This document shows positions 15,170 through 21,974 of a DNA stretch of 22,860 bases, piece after piece (position 1 is the stretch's first letter; each line of letters begins with the position of its first letter). The notes beneath the pieces are model-generated. The model did no database searches. It was not told the DNA's origin and saw only the letters and a program-made list of their open reading frames with translations. A program made the position numbers and the translations under genes. This DNA is from CAZNPW01 sp964575185 (GTDB lineage: Bacteria > Pseudomonadota > Alphaproteobacteria > Rhodobacterales > Rhodobacteraceae), in assembly GCA_964575185.1 (NCBI GenBank), contig CAZNPW010000047.1, positions 1 to 22,860 on the forward strand. Direction: 5' to 3'.

Positions 15170-16101
15170 GGCTGACCTATTTCCGCAACACGCCGCCCAA
15201 CTTCGGCGACGAGCTGAACGCGCTGATGTGGCAGCACCTGCTGCCCCCGGGGTTCCTGGATGATGACGGGGGCGAGCTGTTCCTCGGGATCGGGTCGATC
15301 CTGTGGGACCACCTGCCGAAAGCGCCGCTCAAGCACGTGATGGGATCGGGCTGGGGCGGCTATACCGCGCCGCCCGACGTGCACGACGGGTCGTGGAACG
15401 TGGTCTGGCTGCGCGGTCCGCTGACCGCGGCGCGGCTGGGGATCGACCCGCGGCTGGCGATCTGCGACAGCGCCGTGCTGCTGCGCGCGGTGCCGCTGCC
15501 ACCGCCTGCGCCGCTGGCCCCGGTGGTGTTCATGCCGCATTTCGAGAGCGCCCGGCGCGGCGACTGGCAGCGGGCCTGCGCGCTGGCGGGGATCGGCTAC
15601 CTCGACCCGCAGGGCGACGCGGCGCTGCTTTTGGCGCAGATCCGGGGCGCGCGGCTGGTCATCACCGAGGCGATGCACGGGGCGATCGTCGCCGATGCGC
15701 TGCGGGTGCCGTGGGTTCCCATCCTGCCGTTCTTCCCCCAGCACCGCGGCAAGTGGGAGGACTGGGCGCAGTCGCTGGAGCTGTCGCTGGCCCCGGTGCG
15801 GCTGCCGCCGTCGAACCTGCTCGAGGCCTATACGCTGGTGACGGGCCAGCCGGGCAAGGGGGCTCGCTCGCGGGCGCTGCTGCGCGGTGGGGCGGCGGCC
15901 CCGGTCAACTGGGCGTTGGTCCACCGGGCCGCCGCGCGGCTGCAACGGCTGGCCGAGCGGGGCGCGCCGCAGCTAAGCCGCGATGCCGCCATCGCGCGCG
16001 CGACCGAGCGGTGCCTCGCGGCGCTGGACGGCTTCGTCAGAACCGCCGCGCCCCGGGCCGCCGGTCGGCCAGCACCGCGAGGAACAGGGGCGGCATCCTG
16101 A
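15166..16101 (+). CDS. Polysaccharide pyruvyltransferase family protein
   Basis: A 311-residue cytoplasmic enzyme of the polysaccharide pyruvyl transferase family (CsaB/ExoV-like), which adds ketal-linked pyruvate from phosphoenolpyruvate to sugar residues and gives the polymer negative charge. It begins with the typical YFRNTPPNFGDELNALMW. It then has LFLGIGSIL, HVMGSGWGG, VWLRGPLTAARLGI and, near the C-terminus, ITEAMHGAIVADALRVPWV, the most conserved family segment. It starts within the flippase stop (ATGA). The last 65 bp overlap the 3' end of a convergent glycosyltransferase gene, so its Arg/Ala/Pro-rich tail is shaped by the antisense gene. The acceptor sugar is unknown. Confidence 0.88.
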   Translation: MRLTYFRNTPPNFGDELNALMWQHLLPPGFLDDDGGELFLGIGSILWDHLPKAPLKHVMGSGWGGYTAPPDVHDGSWNVVWLRGPLTAARLGIDPRLAICDSAVLLRAVPLPPPAPLAPVVFMPHFESARRGDWQRACALAGIGYLDPQGDAALLLAQIRGARLVITEAMHGAIVADALRVPWVPILPFFPQHRGKWEDWAQSLELSLAPVRLPPSNLLEAYTLVTGQPGKGARSRALLRGGAAAPVNWALVHRAAARLQRLAERGAPQLSRDAAIARATERCLAALDGFVRTAAPRAAGRPAPRGTGAAS

Positions 16102-17059
16102 GCGGCAGCCAGGGGTCGAGCCGCAGCAGCCGGCGGAAGGCACCCAGCGGCGGGCGGCGGCCGCGCAGCAGCGTGCGCAGGAAGAGAAAGCTGTAGGCCC
16201 GCCGCGCCGTGCGCGCCCGGTCGCGCGCGAAGGCCGCGCGGCGCGGGGTCATCGGCACGTCGCGGCGCAGCTTCTCGGCAAACAGAAGCTGGCTGCCGAT
16301 GCGCTCCAGCGTCGCCGGGCGGTTCCAGTCGTGGGCCGAGAAGAACAGGTTCACCCCGCGCCCGCAGATCACGTTGACCCGCCACGAGATCGCGACCGCG
16401 GCCCCCGCCAGAACGACGCGCAGCCAGAACATCCGGTCCTCGCTGGCCCCGCGCAGGTCGGGGTCGAAGCGCAGCCCGCGCGCGGCCGTGGCGCGGAGCA
16501 CGACGGTGGAGGTATGCGACAGGTAGCCCGTGACGAACTCGTCATCCAGCGCGTGCGGCGGAAAGCCCAGCACGGGGCCGTCGGGGTCGGCCCAGGCGGC
16601 GCGGTCGCAGAGCGCGCGGCCGTCGTCGTTCAGCAGCGCCACGTCCTGCGAGAACCGCGCGAAGGCGCCGTCGCGGCTGGTGTCGCAGCAGTAGAAGTCG
16701 TGCCCCGCCTCCAGCGCCGCCAGCGCGTCGGTCAGGTGCGGCGGCAGCCAGATGTCGTCGGAATCGAGGAAGGCCACGAAGGACGCCCCCGCCGCCTCGG
16801 CCAGCACGAGGCCCGCGTTGCGCGCCGCCCCCGGCCCGGCGTTGGGCTGGTGCAGGACGGTCAGGGTCATCCGGTCGGGCAGGTCCAGCCCCGCCGTCTC
16901 CTCCGCCGCCGGGTGGGGGGAGCCGTCGTCGACGACGACGACGTCGATCCCGGTCGCCGGATGCAGGTCCTGCGCGGCCACGCTGTCGAGCGCCCGGCGC
17001 AGGATGCCCGGGTCGGTCTGGTAGTAGGGGATGACGACGGCGACGCGGGGGCCGGTCAT
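16037..17059 (-). CDS. Family 2 glycosyltransferase
   Basis: A 340-residue GT-A fold transferase. The N-terminus shows VAVVIPYYQTDPGILRRALDSV and VVVVDDGSP; the nucleotide-sugar/metal motif FLDSDD lies near residues 104-109 after the ARNAGLVLA helix, and a GASEDRMFWLRV segment supplies the later acidic pair. The C-terminal part has Arg-rich helices (ARTARRAYSFLFLR) that may sit on the membrane. It is the third gene of the sulfotransferase-GT4-GT2 run, starting in the GT4 stop (ATGA). It presumably adds one sugar of the repeat unit; donor and linkage cannot be read from sequence. The 3' end overlaps the pyruvyltransferase by 65 bp. Confidence 0.9.
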   Translation of the reverse strand: MTGPRVAVVIPYYQTDPGILRRALDSVAAQDLHPATGIDVVVVDDGSPHPAAEETAGLDLPDRMTLTVLHQPNAGPGAARNAGLVLAEAAGASFVAFLDSDDIWLPPHLTDALAALEAGHDFYCCDTSRDGAFARFSQDVALLNDDGRALCDRAAWADPDGPVLGFPPHALDDEFVTGYLSHTSTVVLRATAARGLRFDPDLRGASEDRMFWLRVVLAGAAVAISWRVNVICGRGVNLFFSAHDWNRPATLERIGSQLLFAEKLRRDVPMTPRRAAFARDRARTARRAYSFLFLRTLLRGRRPPLGAFRRLLRLDPWLPLRMPPLFLAVLADRRPGARRF

Positions 17060-18135
17060 GCGGCGAGCCGCGCGGCGGCGGCGTCTTCGATGATCGACAG
17101 AAACAGCGCGAACTGGGCGCCTGCGTCCATCGCGGGCCTGAGCGACCAGGCGCGGGCGGCGGCGGAGGCTTCGGCGTGGGCCAGGGGGTCGCCCCAGAGC
17201 CGCCGCAGCGCCGCGGCCCAGACCGCCGTGCCCGCCTCGGGGTCGAGCGCCAGGCCGCCGGGCCCGATCGCCTCCCCCAACCCGCCGCGGCTCGAGCCGA
17301 GCACCGGGATGCCGCTGCACTGCGCCTCGGAGGCAACGCGGCCCCAGGCCTCCTTCCACCGGCTGGGCGCGAGCAGCACGCGGGTGCGGCGGAACACCGT
17401 GCGCATGTCGGGCGTGCGGCCTTCCAGCCGGACGTTCGGCAGGTCCGCGATCCGGCGCGCGAGGTCGGCGCGCCGGTCGGGCGTGAGGAGCCAGCTTTCC
17501 ACGAACAGGAACGGGATGTCCGGGCAGGCCGCCGCGAGGGCGAGCGCGAGGTCGAGGCCCTTGGCCGGGACCGGGTTCACGAAGGTCACGAGGTCGCCGG
17601 TGGCCGCGGTCTCGTAGCGGGCGCGGTCGATCGTCGGCGGGATCACGGTGGCGGCGATGCCGAACGCCTCGGCATAGCGGGCGGCGGTGAAGGCCGAGTT
17701 GGCGACGAAGCGCGCCGCCCCCAGGTCGCGCGGGTCGCCGCCGAGCTCGTCGAACTCCACGTTGCGGAGGTAGACGACGAGCGGCGCCCCGGCCTGCGCG
17801 AGCGCCCGGCCGACGGGGACGGTGCCGTGGCACTGCACGACCGCCACGTCGGGCCTAAGCGTCCGGGCAAGGTCTGCCGCCGCCTGCGCCGGGAACCAGG
17901 CGCGGTGGACGGGGTAGCCCTGGGTCGCGTCGGGCACCGTGCCCTGCCGCGACAGCTTCAGCCGCAGCCGCGCCCGCAGGCCGAACCAGCCGTCGCCGTA
18001 GAGCGGCGCCAGCACCGCGGGCCGGTGGCCGTGCGCCAGCAGGCCCGTCGCCAGGCTGTGCGTGCTGCTTTGCACGCCGCCGGTCGCCTCGGGCGGATAG
18101 CCGTTGCCGCCGGCGAACAGGACCGTCAGGGTCAT
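17056..18135 (-). CDS. Family 4 glycosyltransferase
   Basis: A 359-residue GT-B fold retaining transferase. The N-terminal half opens with TVLFAGGNGYPPEATGGVQS, the usual Gly-rich loop of family 4, followed by HSLATGLLAHGHRPAVLAP. The C-terminal half carries LLAPSRWKEAWGRVASEAQ with the E-x7-E donor-binding motif, then GIPVLGSSRGGLGEAIGPGG. It is cytoplasmic or peripheral on the inner membrane and should extend the lipid-linked repeat unit. It is coupled by 4-bp ATGA overlaps to the sulfotransferase before it and the GT2 after it. The sugar specificity is not predictable. Confidence 0.92.
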   Translation of the reverse strand: MTLTVLFAGGNGYPPEATGGVQSSTHSLATGLLAHGHRPAVLAPLYGDGWFGLRARLRLKLSRQGTVPDATQGYPVHRAWFPAQAAADLARTLRPDVAVVQCHGTVPVGRALAQAGAPLVVYLRNVEFDELGGDPRDLGAARFVANSAFTAARYAEAFGIAATVIPPTIDRARYETAATGDLVTFVNPVPAKGLDLALALAAACPDIPFLFVESWLLTPDRRADLARRIADLPNVRLEGRTPDMRTVFRRTRVLLAPSRWKEAWGRVASEAQCSGIPVLGSSRGGLGEAIGPGGLALDPEAGTAVWAAALRRLWGDPLAHAEASAAARAWSLRPAMDAGAQFALFLSIIEDAAAARLAA

Positions 18136-18911
18136 CGCGCCACCAGCCGCCGCAGCCGCGACAGCAGGGGGCGCCGCGCCGGCGGCGTCCGGCGCGCGGC
18201 GGCGTAGCGGGCGACCCAGTCCTCGGTCCGGTCGGCGCGCGACTGGCGCTGGGTCGTGGCCGCGACCGCCAGCGTCTCGTCCGGGCCGAGGACGCCCGCG
18301 TGGCGCGCCACCCGCGAAACCGTCGCCGCCGTGTCATGCGCGACCTCGCGGTAGCGCAGCGCCAGCGGCACGATCCCGGCCAGCGCGAAGGCGGCGGTCC
18401 AGCGGGCGTTCTGCACCGCGATGTCGTCCAGACATGCGGCGATCAGGTCGGGGTCGAAGCGGATCAGGTCGCCCTCGGGCTCCTGCCCGGCGATCCACAC
18501 GCCGGTCTGTTTCGCGATGGCGTAGGAGATGGCCTGCCGCAGCACGTCGGCGCGCACGAGGTGCACGACCCGCAGGTCCGGCCAGAGGTCGAAAAACGCG
18601 GCCGGACCGCCGAACCCGTCGACATGGCTGTAATGCGCCTTGATCGCGAAGACGCCGTTCGGCGTCGTGCGCCGGGCCGTCAGCGCCGCCAGCGTTTCTT
18701 GCCCTGCGGTTGTATCCAGCCGTCGGGTCCACTCCGCCAGGTTGGCCGGATTGGCGTATTCGTAGGGCACGCCGAGCCGCCCCGTGGCCGCCATCGCATG
18801 GCCGAGCATGTGGCTGCCGCAGCGCGGCGTCGAGGCGATCAGCACGGTCGTGGTGACCGGCACCGCGGGCAGGTCGAGGTCGGGCGAGAACTGCCGGTCG
18901 TAGAGCTTCAT
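18132..18911 (-). CDS. Stf0-type sulfotransferase
   Basis: A 259-residue PAPS-dependent sulfotransferase related to mycobacterial Stf0 (trehalose 2-sulfotransferase) and rhizobial LpsS. The 5'-phosphosulfate loop is STPRCGSHML at residues 27-36 after the strand TTVLIA. A PYEYANP segment follows. The second PAPS-binding region is VVHLVRADVLRQAISYAIAKQTGVW, close to the Stf0 pattern R-x-D-x3-QA-S-x-A-x3-T-x-W. It leads the minus-strand run with two glycosyltransferases, which suggests that it sulfates a sugar of the polymer or of its lipid-linked precursor; LPS is an alternative acceptor. The ATG at 18911 gives a normal short N-terminus. No strong Shine-Dalgarno is seen. Confidence 0.86.
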   Translation of the reverse strand: MKLYDRQFSPDLDLPAVPVTTTVLIASTPRCGSHMLGHAMAATGRLGVPYEYANPANLAEWTRRLDTTAGQETLAALTARRTTPNGVFAIKAHYSHVDGFGGPAAFFDLWPDLRVVHLVRADVLRQAISYAIAKQTGVWIAGQEPEGDLIRFDPDLIAACLDDIAVQNARWTAAFALAGIVPLALRYREVAHDTAATVSRVARHAGVLGPDETLAVAATTQRQSRADRTEDWVARYAAARRTPPARRPLLSRLRRLVAR

Positions 18912-19267
18912 CCGCGCGCCCCGCTGTGCGATTCGCCGCGCGGGCCCGGGAAGGAACGGGACGCGCGGACCGGCGGGAGCTTCGGCTCTTCGCCATGTGC
19001 CGCAGGATTGTTCCCTTCCGCTGCCGCCACAAGCAGCGCGGGACGCTTGCCGCGCTGCAGCGGCGGTTCCTTGCCGCCCGCGGCCCCGGCGTAAGCAGAA
19101 CCGCGCCTTGCGCCCGCTTTGCAGGCAGTGTCCGGTTGCCCCGGCGGTTTTGGCAAGGTTACGTGCCGCCAAGGTCGCAAGCTGCGTCGAATCATCTTAA
19201 GGTTGTATCAAGGTTTGCAGGTCGCGTCCGCGACACCACCCATTGACCGCGAGAAAAAGGGTATCCG
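18912..19267. promoter_or_regulatory. Divergent control region between sulfotransferase and exoY
   Basis: A 356-bp gap with no convincing gene; small open frames on both strands show no family features. The part near exoY is clearly less GC-rich than the surroundings. It holds AAGGTT or AAGGTC at 19155, 19171, 19199 and 19210 (the last two 11 bp apart), and TTAA-N7-TCAA at 19197-19211, one mismatch from the alphaproteobacterial CtrA pattern. An AAGGG Shine-Dalgarno at 19257-19261 precedes the exoY ATG by 6 nt. Both divergent promoters should lie here, but I cannot place their -10 and -35 boxes with confidence. Confidence 0.5.
19221..19234. repeat. Inverted repeat upstream of exoY
   Basis: GTCGCG-TC-CGCGAC is a perfect 6-bp inverted repeat with a 2-base centre, 33 bp before the exoY start. 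The centre is too short for a stable RNA loop, so a dimeric regulator site is more likely than a terminator. No known regulator consensus is recognised. Confidence 0.35.
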
Positions 19268-19972
19268 ATGCCGCTCCGCTCCCCCCCTGCGCCCTTTGCA
19301 AGGGCCTATGCCGCCGACGGTTTCGTCGCCGACGTTTCCGCGCCGGCCGGAACCGATCACGTCGGTGGACTTGCGAAGCGGGCCTTCGACGTGGGGCTCG
19401 CCGGGCTTGCCGTGGTCATGCTGCTGCCGCTGCTCTTGGGCGTGGCGCTGATGGTGAAGGCGTCCAGCCGCGGGCCGGCGTTCTATGGCCACACGCGCGT
19501 GGGCCTGGGCGGGCGGCGGTTCCGCTGCTGGAAGTTCCGCACCATGGTGGTGGACGGCGACCGCGTGCTCGAGGCGCATTTCCGCCGCCACCCGCAGGAC
19601 CGCGCGGTGTGGCTGGCCGAGCGCAAGCTGCGCGACGATCCGCGGGTGACGCCGCTGGGCGCGGTCCTGCGCAAGCTGAGCGTGGACGAGCTGCCGCAGC
19701 TTCTGAACATCCTGATGGGGCAGATGAGCGTCGTCGGCCCCCGCCCCGTGGTGGCCGAGGAGCTGGAGCAGTACGGCGCGGTCGCGGGCGACTACCTGCG
19801 CACCCGGCCGGGGCTGACGGGCCTGTGGCAGGTCAGCGGCCGCAACGACGCGAGCTACCGCAAGCGGGTGCGGCTCGACCGGCTGTATGTGCGGCGGTGG
19901 TCGATGGTGCTCGACCTCTACATCATCCTGCGCACGGTCCCCGCCGTGCTGGGCGCGCGCGGGGCGAGGTAG
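19268..19972 (+). CDS. exoY: ExoY-type undecaprenyl-phosphate sugar-1-phosphate transferase
   Basis: A 234-residue membrane-anchored phosphoglycosyltransferase that transfers a sugar-1-phosphate (galactose or glucose in relatives) from UDP-sugar to undecaprenyl phosphate, the first step of exopolysaccharide assembly. After about 35 variable residues comes KRAFDVGLAGLAVVMLLPLL, the re-entrant membrane helix, then RVGLGGRRFRCWKFRTM with the Lys/Phe-Arg-Thr-Met signature. The catalytic core follows as LSVDELPQLLNILMGQMSVVGPRPV with the Asp-Glu pair, and RTRPGLTGLWQVSGRND. It is the short monodomain form (ExoY), not the long WbaP form. It is the most diagnostic gene of the locus. Its last 55 bp overlap the end of the convergent polymerase gene. 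Confidence 0.95.
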   Translation: MPLRSPPAPFARAYAADGFVADVSAPAGTDHVGGLAKRAFDVGLAGLAVVMLLPLLLGVALMVKASSRGPAFYGHTRVGLGGRRFRCWKFRTMVVDGDRVLEAHFRRHPQDRAVWLAERKLRDDPRVTPLGAVLRKLSVDELPQLLNILMGQMSVVGPRPVVAEELEQYGAVAGDYLRTRPGLTGLWQVSGRNDASYRKRVRLDRLYVRRWSMVLDLYIILRTVPAVLGARGAR

Positions 19973-21171
19973 GCGCGCGCCCGGGCGGCGTAGACGGCGG
20001 CGGCGACGGTCAGGATCGTCGCGGTGTCGAACTGGACGAAGAACGGCACCTCGATCATCGACAGCACCATCTGGCGAACCATGAAGAGCGCGAAGAACAG
20101 CGTCTCGGCCCGCAGGTCGCGCAGCACCCAGGCGATCGTGCCCGCCAGCGCGGACAGCACGATGGCCGCCTGGATCAGCGCGCCCACGATGCCGATCTCG
20201 ACCGCGTTCGACAGCCAGGCGTTGTGGAAGTGAAATCCGGTCCGGCTCGCGACGCCGAAGGTGCGCCACAGGTCCTCGGCCAGGGGATTGCCGGGAACCC
20301 AGAAGGCCTGGTAGCCCGCGCCGAGCCAGGGGCGGGCGGCGATCTGTTCCAGCGCCGTGCGCCACAGCATGGTCCGGCCGGTCAGGGTCAGGTCCTTGCC
20401 CGTGGCATCGACGAAAGCGAGGGCAAGCTCGTCCGCGAAGGCCGACATCACGAGGACGGCCCCGACGGCGGCCAGCCCGCCCAGCACCGCGACCACGAGC
20501 CGCGCCGGGCCGGTCATCCGCCGCAGGGCGAGGAAAAGCCCGAGCGCCGCGATGACCGCTCCGGTCGACAGGATCGCCCCGACCGAGTTCGCCAGCACCA
20601 TGAGGATCCCGCCGAGCGTCACCCCGGCAAGGCCGGCGAGCCGCCAGCCCGCCGCCAGCCGCCGGTCGACCGCCAGGCACAGACCGGCCAGGAGCAGCAG
20701 CGAACTCGCCGCCGCCATCGCGTTCTTGCTGCCGTAGAGCCCCAGGAACCCGAGCCCGTCGGCGCGCGCGCGCCCGGTGGCGAGGCTGGCGGCGCCGGCG
20801 ATCAGGAAGGTGACGGCGACGACCTTCAGCGCCGCGAGGGGCGACAGGCGGGCTGCGACCACGGCCGCGAAAAGCACGGTCACCGCCAGTTGCACGCCGT
20901 GCCGCAGGCTGACCGCCGGGTAATCCGACCACAGCACCGACAGAAGGCTCCAGCCGACCAGACCGATCAGCAGCGTGCGGGCCGCGATCTCGCCCGCCAC
21001 CGCCGCCGGGCGGCGGGCGACCAGCGCCATGGCGAAGACCATGAAGGCCAGCGCCGCCGGAGAGCCCCACATCGGCACCGCCTGCAGGGCGAGCAGGGCC
21101 GCGCCGGTCAGCAGGGCGTTCGGGCAGACGCGCAGCGCGACCATCCCCGCCTCGGGCGCCGCGGCGGTCAT
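19918..21171 (-). CDS. ExoQ/Wzy-like polysaccharide polymerase (O-antigen ligase family)
   Basis: A 417-residue integral membrane protein with roughly ten to twelve hydrophobic helices. It carries the O-antigen ligase/polymerase family segment: LTGRTMLWRTALEQIAARPWLGAGYQAFW in a periplasmic loop, followed by HFHNAWLSNAVEIGIVG. LLSVLWSDYPAVSLRHGVQL in the N-terminal half is also typical of ExoQ-like proteins. It should polymerise flipped repeat units at the outer face of the inner membrane. The ATG at 21171 overlaps the glycanase stop (ATGA), placing both in one operon. Its final residues are encoded antisense to the exoY end. A ligase role is possible, but the exoY-linked context favours polymerase. 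Confidence 0.88.
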   Translation of the reverse strand: MTAAAPEAGMVALRVCPNALLTGAALLALQAVPMWGSPAALAFMVFAMALVARRPAAVAGEIAARTLLIGLVGWSLLSVLWSDYPAVSLRHGVQLAVTVLFAAVVAARLSPLAALKVVAVTFLIAGAASLATGRARADGLGFLGLYGSKNAMAAASSLLLLAGLCLAVDRRLAAGWRLAGLAGVTLGGILMVLANSVGAILSTGAVIAALGLFLALRRMTGPARLVVAVLGGLAAVGAVLVMSAFADELALAFVDATGKDLTLTGRTMLWRTALEQIAARPWLGAGYQAFWVPGNPLAEDLWRTFGVASRTGFHFHNAWLSNAVEIGIVGALIQAAIVLSALAGTIAWVLRDLRAETLFFALFMVRQMVLSMIEVPFFVQFDTATILTVAAAVYAARARAYLAPRAPSTAGTVRRMM

Positions 21172-21905
21172 CGCGCTTCGCAGGCGATCGAACCCGCGAA
21201 CCGGCACGGCGCGCCGAGCGGCGTGAAGGCGACCCAGTCGACCTCCATCACGACCGGACCGGGCGGCGTGACGAACGGCCCCATCCAGTCGGTCAGCGTG
21301 TCGGATCCCCAATGGCTGAGGTAGATCTTCTGCGGCGTCACCGGCAGGGGCGCGGTGGCGCGGTGGACTTGCCGTCCGTCGATGAACCAGCGGATGTCCT
21401 GCGGCGTCCAGACGAAGGCATAGGTATGGAATGCAGCCGAGGCTGGCGGATCGACCGGAACCACGGTGCCGTTCCACGGTTGCCCGTCGACAAAGGTGTT
21501 CAGCGACACCCGCGACGGGTCGCGGGTCAGGATCTCGACATCGATCTCGTCATGGGGTGCATCATGGACCGGGCCGATATAGGTGAAGAACGCGGCGTTC
21601 AGGCCGGACCCCGTGCCGGTGCGCAGGCGCGCCTCGAAGGTGCCGTAGCCGAAGGTCGCGCGCGTCTGGACCTCGGCGCAGCGGTGGTCATCGGCGCTGT
21701 CGCCGGGCAGGAACGCTAGCCGCAGGATGCCGTCCGCGACCGTGACCCCGTCCGCCGTCCACGTGCAGTTCTGCTGCGGCCCGTTGCGCCAGCCGTCCGA
21801 GATGTACCAGTGGTCCGGCGACAGCGCCGCGAAGTCGTCGCGGAACGCCGGTTCGGCCAAGGCCGGCGAGACGGACAGGCCGGCAAAAAGGAGGCATCGC
21901 AGCAT
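21168..21905 (-). CDS. Secreted GH16 endo-glycanase (ExoK-like)
   Basis: A 245-residue exported glycoside hydrolase of family 16. A signal peptide is visible at residues 1-17, with cleavage after SPALA. The beta-jelly-roll catalytic motif is HDEIDVEIL, with nucleophile Glu120, Asp122 and acid/base Glu124 in the E-I-D-x-E pattern. Other family segments are YGTFEARLRTG (87-97), HTYAFVWTPQDIRWFIDG and VMEVDWVAF. Several Cys residues could form disulfides in the periplasm. ExoK of Sinorhizobium is the closest well-known parallel; it cuts nascent succinoglycan to control chain length. Coupling to the polymerase gene by an ATGA overlap supports the same role here. Confidence 0.92.
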   Translation of the reverse strand: MLRCLLFAGLSVSPALAEPAFRDDFAALSPDHWYISDGWRNGPQQNCTWTADGVTVADGILRLAFLPGDSADDHRCAEVQTRATFGYGTFEARLRTGTGSGLNAAFFTYIGPVHDAPHDEIDVEILTRDPSRVSLNTFVDGQPWNGTVVPVDPPASAAFHTYAFVWTPQDIRWFIDGRQVHRATAPLPVTPQKIYLSHWGSDTLTDWMGPFVTPPGPVVMEVDWVAFTPLGAPCRFAGSIACEAR

Positions 21906-21937
21906 CGCAGCCCTTCGCAGCGCCGGGCGATCTGCCG

Positions 21938-21962
21938 CGACCCGGCGATCCTACCCGGGTCG
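21938..21962. repeat. Inverted repeat between the GH16 gene and the GT2 gene
   Basis: CGACCCGG and CCGGGTCG form a perfect 8-bp inverted repeat around a 9-base centre, in the 69-bp gap between two divergent genes. It abuts the GGAGGGG ribosome binding site of the rightward glycosyltransferase. On the minus strand the centre contains TAGGAT (21948-21953), a plausible -10 for the glycanase-polymerase operon and the same hexamer seen upstream of the threonine kinase. It may be an operator, or an RNA hairpin next to the ribosome binding site. Confidence 0.45.
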
Positions 21963-21974
21963 GAGGGGCGAGTC

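Noticed and set aside
18926..19246. Small open frames between the sulfotransferase and exoY
   Set aside because: Several overlapping frames on both strands compete, none has a ribosome binding site or recognisable domain; treated as non-coding control sequence.
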